Shown here: in pieces, positions 58,301 to 64,000 of the stretch
Layout of the letters: every line of letters begins with the position of its first letter
Numbering within the stretch: position 1 is the stretch's first letter
Origin: a virus
Virus record (IMG/VR): IMGVR_UViG_3300046352_000123
Location: 1-64,000 of that record
Strand: one strand, 5' to 3'
DNA: 64,000 bases
Notes under the pieces: generated by a model
The model's database searches: none
Told to the model about the DNA's origin: nothing
Seen by the model: only the letters and a program-made list of their open reading frames with translations
Program-made: the position numbers and the translations under genes

Positions 58301-61300
58301 CATTTTTCTTTAAGACAACCGGCCAGCACTTTAACTGGGATGGCACATTAAATACAGAGAACGGTTCTAACCGCTTCTTCCGCTTTACGGAGCGCATGAT
58401 GTTTGAGCCAGACACTTACTTTTTAATTCCTGTTACAGCGGCCAATGATACTTTTGGCATCAGACGCGAAGACAAGTACCAGGATGATATCAAGCTGGTA
58501 GTCGTAAAGAAAGTAGGAGACAGCTTTGTGTATGTGGACCAGGAGGGTAACGAGTTACAGAATCCTACCAAGGACACTATTGTCTACACTTCCATGAATG
58601 GCAGTGAGGTACTCTTTGGTGAAGACAAGGCTAAAGCCGTTGAACTGGTTAAGAAAAACTTTGCCACTAAAGATTTAACAGATGACCAGATACTTGGTGC
58701 CATTGAAAACTTCAAGACAGAGCGCGACGCCATCAAGGCTAGTAATATTGCAGGTGAAGTAGTTGCTTTCCCTGTAGTAGGAAGAAGCAAAGGTACAGTA
58801 AGACTGGCCCCAAAGGATATCAATACAGGTATGCCTCAGGAGATTGCTTTACAAGGCAGTGTGATCAAATCTGACTCAGATGATTTCCTTAACCTAGAGC
58901 ATCCTAATGGTGAAGTTATTGAACTGGCTATTGGCACAGTAGACAAAGCCCTTAACATGGGTGGTGTAGACAAAGGCCGTATGGTTGCCCGTGGTAAAAA
59001 GACAGGTAACGTGTTTAGAATTAAGAGCCGCAAGTTCTCAGAAGAAGAGCTTGTGAACTTAAAGGATGCACTAAAGGCACTGACAAAACTGATGGGTAAG
59101 AAAAACTTAACTGCTGATCAGGCCCGTCAAAAGAAAGATATTTTAAACTACCTAAGCGGTACTGTATTCTGGTCTTCTCCTGATAAAGGTAAGGCAGCAG
59201 GACCTAACCAGTTCTATGTCAACAAGGGTAAGTTATTCCGTGGCACACAGTCCTGGGCATTTACAGAAGTTTCTATAGATGGAAACTTTGAGGCAATCCT
59301 GGAAAACCTGTACTACTCGGTGAACAATAGTTTACTGAACAAGAAAGGAGCATTCCAGGCAGTGAAGATGAACGGTGGTGTAGCAGAGCGGGAGACCTTC
59401 CCAAGCTACAACGCTTTTCTGATGGACAACACTGGTGGCAGAAGACCTATTCTGTATACCAACTCCCAACCTTACAACCCTAATGTAAACAGTGCTGATT
59501 ATCAGATAGAAGGTAGATACTTAGTATTCAACACCTCTGATGAGCCGGTAAGTTCTAAGATCCCGGCACCTGGTGAAAAAGATACATTAGTGTCAACACC
59601 TCCTGCAGCAACAGGCGGACTAAAGTGGAACAAGACTATGCCTACCACAGCAGTTCAACCTGCTGCTACAACGGCTACTCCTGCGCCAACTACGGTAGCA
59701 GGTACAAAGAGCCCTACTAAGAAAGAAGATACACCTGCAACAGGCAAGAGTTCCCTTAGAATGGGTGGTGCAAAACCAGCGGCGGTAGTAGTACCTGCAG
59801 ACCAGGTAACCACTGCAGGCAGCTCAACGGCTGCAACACCTCCGGCACCAGCGGCTGGCCCTGCTACAAAAGGACTGGACCCTACGGCTATGAGTGTGTT
59901 ACTGGGCAATGACATAGCCAACCTGGAAGATGGTGAAGTACCATTCCAGGATGAGTTCTATAGACTATCCTTAGGTAACCCGGATGTGAAACGTGAAGAC
60001 CTGGCAAAGGTGCAGGCATTTTTGACCCGCGTCTTACCAGGCGTACCCTTACATGTAGTAAGCACGTTAATTCACAATAAGGCCTATGGTGCGTTTATGA
60101 GAGGAGCTATCTTCTTGTATGAGAATGCAGAAGAAGGCACCGCATTCCACGAAGCTTTTGAGGCTGTGTGGAACGCATACCTGACCGCTCCTGAGCAGGC
60201 TATCCTTGCTAAGGAATTTAGCAGCAGAAAAGGTACATTTACCAACCCGTTCACCGGTGAGACCAAAGAATACAAGGATGCCAACATGTACGATGTACGT
60301 GAGATGCTGGCTGAGGAGTTCCGTACTTATATCTTAACAGGTAATTTCCCGGTAGGTGCTCCAAAGGCAAAGAGCTTCTTTACCAAAGTGATGGACTTCA
60401 TCAAGAAGATCCTGGGCCTTAGCAAAGAAGACCGTGCTGAAATGGACAACGTGGTCAATAACCTGTTTGTGAAAATCAACCAGGGTGGTTTTGCCAATGC
60501 GGTACCGGTGCGTGACCTGAACAACCTGCAAGCTGTTTACCGTTCTATACCTGGAACCACACAAGAGGTAACTACTTATGCAGTAGAAGGACTAACGTCT
60601 TACTTCTTCATGAACCTTTATAAAGAAGGTAAGAACATGGATGCCCTGATCAAGACGGATGCCAACAACAACAAAGAGTTGGTGCGTCTGTTCAATGCAG
60701 CTTTGCAAGACATGGATACGGCTATTACAGCACACTTTGACGCGGTGTTTCAAAACTATGTCAAGCAGTATGAGAAACAAGTAAGCCGTAAAGCTACAGA
60801 AGCTGAGAAGCGTGAGCTAAAAGATAACTACTTCATCCCTGGCAACCGTCTGTACACACAGATGGAAACTATAAAGCAACAACCTATGGAGCTTTATGAG
60901 TTGTTCAAGGGAAGCATAGGCCGCTTTGGTGTATCATTTTCTGATATCTCTGAAGACCTGGAGGCTATTCCGGATGAGTTAAACTCAGATGGCCTGGGTA
61001 TTACAGACGCTGTAAAGATTGACCCACGCAGATTTGGTGCAACCAACTTCAAGTTACTTATGGGCAGCTTGACAGATGACGTGTACAATGACAAGACTAA
61101 GCGTTATGAGTTTAAGAAAAACGCTTTGGGTCTTCCTAAGCTAAGCAACTATGACCGTATCTATGCTATCCTGCTTAATGAACTGAACGGCTCTATGTCG
61201 CGCATTGAGGGTGGTGAGTTTGTTCCTGGTATTGACGCGATGTTTGACACCTTAGACAAGCGCTTCCAGAAGAAGAACGGCGTGTACAAAGAAGGCTTTG

Positions 61301-64000
61301 AGTGGATCTATCGTATGAAGGTACGCTTGAAGTACCTGAACCCACAGACAGGTGCTAAGATTGAAGTTGCTAACCTGACCCCGGATGATGTCAGACTACG
61401 TATTGCGTTTGAGCAGAGCTTGACCAACATGCAGAATGACCCTATCAAGATGGTGTTTGGTGGTGACGGACTTATCTATAATGATGCCTCCCTGGACACA
61501 GCGTCTCAGAATAACAAGCGTGCTGAGTGGAGCAATGCTATCAAAGATACTGCGGTTCCTTATAACCAGCGTAACGGCGAGACGTTACTTACTATCAATG
61601 ACAATGGCAGCATTATACTAGACAGAACTTCTGGCGAGTATGCTCAGGCTATGGGCGCTACGGACTTTGCTTCTGTACTGGACGCTTTGGATATCATGGG
61701 TATCAAGTTTACTGCCAGCAATAAAGCCTTACAATCGTTTGAGGCAGAGATCATGGATGCCTACAGTGCTATCCGCAGTAAGATCACAGACGAGTCTATC
61801 AACACGATTGACCAGCTCTTTGGAAGAAGCATTGTCAATGGTCCAATCCAAACATTACTTAACATTGAAGTAGCTACTACGCCAGAGGAGAATGTTCTGG
61901 TACATAAGAATGCAGAAGGAGAGAACCAGTATACGATTACACAGCCTTCTACTATTTCTTACCTGTTGAACTCATTCAAGGTGGCTAAGACTTTAGCTGA
62001 CTTTGTAACGAGCAATCCACAGTTTGGAACCGTAGACAGCCAGGGTACAGTCGTATTACACCCGTATCAGACCAACTCTATGTTGCTGAAAAAAGGAGGG
62101 CTCTTCTTTGACAGAAATGGCAAGAAGCGTAAAGGTGCTGACTTGAACTATCACCTGATTAGTGGTGTGACAGAAGCAACCGGTACAGGAAAGAACACTG
62201 ATGTGTTGACTTACCCGGACCGCGTAATGCAGGAGATCAACCACTTGTTAGGAAACGTACACTATACCATCATTAACTCAGACAAGAGTACAGAGTTTGG
62301 TCTTGGCTTTAATGAGTCCCTGGTAAGTTTTGATGATGCTAACATATTCGTATCCGGTGGTAAAGTTCTCACGATATACTTAGACCAACTAAGTGATGAG
62401 CTTGATGCGGCCATTGCTGAGCACAAGAACCCAAGCAACATCCAGTACTACGGTGCTGAGGTGAAGAAGCTGGCTCACTTCCGGGATATCCTGGGACCTG
62501 AGTTCAGTGCACGGATCAAGTCTGTGGTAGAAGGAAAAACTACCAAGAGCAGTTTGATTTCGTCTACTGAAGTATCTAGCCGTATCATGGAGTACATCAA
62601 CAATGAGATTGAGCGTACTAAGGCTGCACTGGAAGACATGGATATGTTCTTTGATGTAGGTGACAATGAAGCAGGTGAAGTGATCTACGCCACTAACTCT
62701 ATCAACGCAGAGTTACTGGCCGGTTACGGTATCCAGGATAAGAATGCTATCACAGAAAATGAGTTGAACAACCTGATTGCTTTCCTTGTAATCAACAAAG
62801 AAGTAGCAGTAGCAGAACAACACAAGTTGATCTATGGCCACCCTGCTTTATACAAAGACCTGGCTAAGCGTTCTAACGGTGCCAACTCTACCAAGATTGC
62901 CTTTATTGACAACCTGGAGATCAGACAATGGATGGATGACAATATGTCCCGCCATGATGGTAAGAGACGCTCTGGTGAGCAACTGGCTACGTTTAACAAC
63001 ATATCTTTCAAGGACAACACTGTTGTAGCAGCCATGATGATTGAGTACGTAGAGACTATGTACAAATCCATGGTAGAATTACAGAAAGATAAAGCTGCAG
63101 TTGAGGAGCGTATTGGTGCAGAGTTTACAGCAGACGGAAAGTTTGTAAAACTAAAAGTAGATAGCAAGGGCAAGAACTACGGAGATGCAGCTAAGTATTT
63201 AGACATCAACGAAGCTGATGCCCAGGCTTGGATCATGCCAGACATGTTCCGTGACCTGTTGTACTTAAGCTCTCGCATGACGCACGAGCAACAAGCTCAG
63301 TGGGATTATGAAATTGCTTATGAAATGATTGCCCGCAGCTCTAAGCCTGAAGACCATGTAGCTTACCGATCATACTCAGAGGCTCAACTAGATGCTGCAA
63401 GAGCAACATTAGCTAAGGGAAATCCAGGCACTGTTCTACAGGTATTGAAGCCTCAGTACTTTGGATACAATCCACAGAGTCCTTTGATGCACACCGTGTT
63501 CTTAAAGAACTCTACGCAGCCTAAGTTCTACCGCCAGGTAGAAAATACTGCTTTTGAAAACTTATACTTAAGTGCTTTAGACAGACAGATAGACATTATT
63601 GGTTTTGAGTCTGGTCAGAAGGTTGGTAACATGCTCAACCAGAAAGGTGAGTTTGCTGCTATCTACAATAGCGAAGGTAAAGTAAACATCGTAGAAGAAG
63701 AAGGTGCAGTTAACCTGCCTGATATTCCTGTACAAAATTTACTAAGCCGTTACTTGGGTATTCAGCAAGAGATGCCTAACGCATTTAAGAGTGCGGTAGT
63801 TCGTGGTACACAGCCGACTAAACTCATCATGTCTAACTTCAAGTTCAGAGGTAAGTATACTTCCCCTGAGGCTGAGAAGTTAGTAACAGAGTACAATAAT
63901 ATCCTGGCTCAAATGGTGATGCTGGGTAAAGAAAAGTTACTCAAAGAACTGGGTGTTACCCGTAACGCCGCAGGTAAGTATTCTGTGAAGGACGTGTCCA
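55393..64000 (+). CDS. Giant virion-associated polyprotein-like protein, more than 2,869 aa (3' end outside window)
   Basis: ATG 55393 opens a frame that stays open to the last base. N-terminal region: hydrophobic helices near residues 190-215 (SGYAIGAIAEIAAEEAALSA). Middle: an acidic DTDNDGIEEDEVDEEG stretch near 938, beta-rich domains, and a Pro/Ala/Thr linker near 1395-1500. Then a degenerate zincin block: AFHEAFEAVW (His 1586, Glu 1587, but Glu 1590 instead of the second His) with EMLAEEFRTYI about 52 residues later. C-terminal part: helical, no recognised motif. It may be a polyvalent protein or a virion RNA polymerase relative; I found no polymerase signature. Confidence 0.8.
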   Translation, partial: MEENELLLNDSVERQVIQPDPVLTPVNNPFANYNPGGSYVDKAFSAFDAQMSQPSMDKMLQPIAYDPVASSRDRYQNSDYFAELGFDPFRNNEELYGQRQTNMNKLSNAFSGMGSLAWEQVKEQAGSWGDTFEVMGDMAGGNFSLKAAFEQAEMEEINMKQQAMFNNNPIFETEADRNSVFNFNTIATTVQQSGYAIGAIAEIAAEEAALSALTALTFGGASEIQAVRTAKLAANIGKVARRTEDLVNATQKASTLRKIWSGVSRSAEFVGKNLMPLGNTIDFVDDFKKLSRVDDIAFGGSKALARTTARGFGSFYRDIRELNMAIAEAKAEAAGTFTELQEKRAAQFLTEKGREPDELEKQAMSDEALQAAQANGAINTYMILLSNKIAFGNILKGFGSLRYMLDDDVAKGLIMLGNKDAAKMGKRFIEAADNRWLAFKRTLLKNPVKYVQANLAEALQENAQDMSNAAVQNWYLTKEKSHEVDAAFDSMRMAAAEQFSVQGAKTFISGFLTGSILGAGSKLFENAGNIVEYVKDREGYDKRRADEVTRLGALKNNLNAIYENPLAYSFNPKEGVTMQANFASLMKDAAVDKDKKTFHDIQDDAMRHFIMTGITTGTLDVLTGRMQDYVKNLSPEEFTQAFGVEFSKENHESMVQQVTKFQTRAEQVAKIHNKLQTEFVNPFNPGQHKIGTPEFIDEAYRYMAFKEAVNQMTFMQDTYQATITRQQQVLDGIKTKQGFENLPFSTVFTLTSQLELEKEVNMLQQEIEVNTDPKLGAEKKAKLKKLERYQKALTKYLDKVDAIKGNKGLSADQSAEQTAAALEQFKKQGSQFFTEYVNAELEKNGQRPVQTAVANDAFGNLTDYFQLQEDQGSVLEHINLLADPDFFANYLDRNYKAFRAFAKKRAEQTATTAEDTSVEVTDDLPRPEDLDPTNKPDNTPVVDTDNDGIEEDEVDEEGQVRSSKPVFGSTFFFKTTGQHFNWDGTLNTENGSNRFFRFTERMMFEPDTYFLIPVTAANDTFGIRREDKYQDDIKLVVVKKVGDSFVYVDQEGNELQNPTKDTIVYTSMNGSEVLFGEDKAKAVELVKKNFATKDLTDDQILGAIENFKTERDAIKASNIAGEVVAFPVVGRSKGTVRLAPKDINTGMPQEIALQGSVIKSDSDDFLNLEHPNGEVIELAIGTVDKALNMGGVDKGRMVARGKKTGNVFRIKSRKFSEEELVNLKDALKALTKLMGKKNLTADQARQKKDILNYLSGTVFWSSPDKGKAAGPNQFYVNKGKLFRGTQSWAFTEVSIDGNFEAILENLYYSVNNSLLNKKGAFQAVKMNGGVAERETFPSYNAFLMDNTGGRRPILYTNSQPYNPNVNSADYQIEGRYLVFNTSDEPVSSKIPAPGEKDTLVSTPPAATGGLKWNKTMPTTAVQPAATTATPAPTTVAGTKSPTKKEDTPATGKSSLRMGGAKPAAVVVPADQVTTAGSSTAATPPAPAAGPATKGLDPTAMSVLLGNDIANLEDGEVPFQDEFYRLSLGNPDVKREDLAKVQAFLTRVLPGVPLHVVSTLIHNKAYGAFMRGAIFLYENAEEGTAFHEAFEAVWNAYLTAPEQAILAKEFSSRKGTFTNPFTGETKEYKDANMYDVREMLAEEFRTYILTGNFPVGAPKAKSFFTKVMDFIKKILGLSKEDRAEMDNVVNNLFVKINQGGFANAVPVRDLNNLQAVYRSIPGTTQEVTTYAVEGLTSYFFMNLYKEGKNMDALIKTDANNNKELVRLFNAALQDMDTAITAHFDAVFQNYVKQYEKQVSRKATEAEKRELKDNYFIPGNRLYTQMETIKQQPMELYELFKGSIGRFGVSFSDISEDLEAIPDELNSDGLGITDAVKIDPRRFGATNFKLLMGSLTDDVYNDKTKRYEFKKNALGLPKLSNYDRIYAILLNELNGSMSRIEGGEFVPGIDAMFDTLDKRFQKKNGVYKEGFEWIYRMKVRLKYLNPQTGAKIEVANLTPDDVRLRIAFEQSLTNMQNDPIKMVFGGDGLIYNDASLDTASQNNKRAEWSNAIKDTAVPYNQRNGETLLTINDNGSIILDRTSGEYAQAMGATDFASVLDALDIMGIKFTASNKALQSFEAEIMDAYSAIRSKITDESINTIDQLFGRSIVNGPIQTLLNIEVATTPEENVLVHKNAEGENQYTITQPSTISYLLNSFKVAKTLADFVTSNPQFGTVDSQGTVVLHPYQTNSMLLKKGGLFFDRNGKKRKGADLNYHLISGVTEATGTGKNTDVLTYPDRVMQEINHLLGNVHYTIINSDKSTEFGLGFNESLVSFDDANIFVSGGKVLTIYLDQLSDELDAAIAEHKNPSNIQYYGAEVKKLAHFRDILGPEFSARIKSVVEGKTTKSSLISSTEVSSRIMEYINNEIERTKAALEDMDMFFDVGDNEAGEVIYATNSINAELLAGYGIQDKNAITENELNNLIAFLVINKEVAVAEQHKLIYGHPALYKDLAKRSNGANSTKIAFIDNLEIRQWMDDNMSRHDGKRRSGEQLATFNNISFKDNTVVAAMMIEYVETMYKSMVELQKDKAAVEERIGAEFTADGKFVKLKVDSKGKNYGDAAKYLDINEADAQAWIMPDMFRDLLYLSSRMTHEQQAQWDYEIAYEMIARSSKPEDHVAYRSYSEAQLDAARATLAKGNPGTVLQVLKPQYFGYNPQSPLMHTVFLKNSTQPKFYRQVENTAFENLYLSALDRQIDIIGFESGQKVGNMLNQKGEFAAIYNSEGKVNIVEEEGAVNLPDIPVQNLLSRYLGIQQEMPNAFKSAVVRGTQPTKLIMSNFKFRGKYTSPEAEKLVTEYNNILAQMVMLGKEKLLKELGVTRNAAGKYSVKDVS

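Noticed and set aside
55556-63173. Many reverse-strand ORFs of 60-150 codons opposite the giant frame
   Set aside because: The + strand frame is continuous from 55393 to the window end with normal codon use; the reverse ORFs are shadows with no recognisable protein content.
55393-64000. Giant ORF as a virion RNA polymerase
   Set aside because: I looked for multi-subunit-type DxDxD and N4-type polymerase motifs and found none that were convincing; the 3' part is missing, so it is only kept as a possibility.
1-64000. Integrase, attachment sites or other signs of a prophage
   Set aside because: No integrase, no host genes and no direct repeats flanking the tRNAs were seen; nothing in the window indicates lysogeny.

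Overview
The window is one continuous stretch of a large tailed-phage genome. All 49 genes called are on the + strand, most are separated by 0-50 bases or overlap by ATGA/TAATG, and almost everything from about 4.9 kb onward is packaging or virion genes. The family signatures point to a crAss-like (Crassvirales-type) or related phage of Bacteroidota with a podovirus-type tail. The main reasons are the portal style, the consecutive set of connector/ring, stabilisation and 1,538-residue muzzle-like genes, the large cargo-type genes after it, tail-fibre styles typical of Bacteroidota phages, and the absence of Shine-Dalgarno sequences (leaders are A/C-rich instead). The taxonomic call is inference; no database search was possible.

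Layout. 0-2.5 kb: a Cys-rich protein, a PD-(D/E)XK nuclease and conserved small proteins. 2.5-3.8 kb: a tRNA cluster with seven readable tRNAs (Ser-GCU, Ile-GAU, Trp-CCA, Thr-UGU, Leu-UAG, Tyr-GUA, Cys-GCA) and three abnormal tRNA-like structures, plus a 62-codon ORF. 3.8-4.9 kb: a probable anti-defence pair (Acb2/Tad1-like and Tad2-like), a small protein and a small HExxH peptidase. 4.9-18 kb: terminase, PhoH, portal, scaffold-like protein, major capsid protein, connector-type proteins, a Dps/ferritin-like protein and a second probable abundant structural protein. 18-34 kb: a long fibre/adhesin block, with an S74 self-cleaving chaperone at the end of one fibre and a polyglycine domain at the end of another. 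34-37.7 kb: small structural proteins with fibronectin-III-like domains. 37.9-46 kb: a metallophosphoesterase, ring/stabilisation proteins and the muzzle-like protein. 46-64 kb: very large cargo-type proteins, including an L,D-transpeptidase-like protein, a two-domain lysin (lytic transglycosylase plus M15 peptidase) and an ORF of more than 2,869 codons that runs off the window.

Expression. A 15-16 base motif close to GTATATTATAATGTA occurs in eight intergenic gaps, 3-41 bases upstream of a start codon. Several copies lie just after a hairpin terminator. This is the best candidate for a phage-specific (late) promoter and divides the virion region into transcription units.

How the genes could work together. 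Terminase and portal fill a capsid built with scaffold and major capsid protein. The ring and muzzle proteins form a short tail. The many fibres give receptor choice. The cargo proteins would be packaged and ejected, and two of them carry peptidoglycan-active domains. The anti-defence pair would counter cyclic-nucleotide-type immune signalling (CBASS/Thoeris). The points most worth a second look are the promoter family, the Dps-like protein inside the head cluster, the L,D-transpeptidase-like cargo protein with a C-terminal tail shared with the lysin, the tRNA-like structures, and the giant protein with a degenerate zincin motif.
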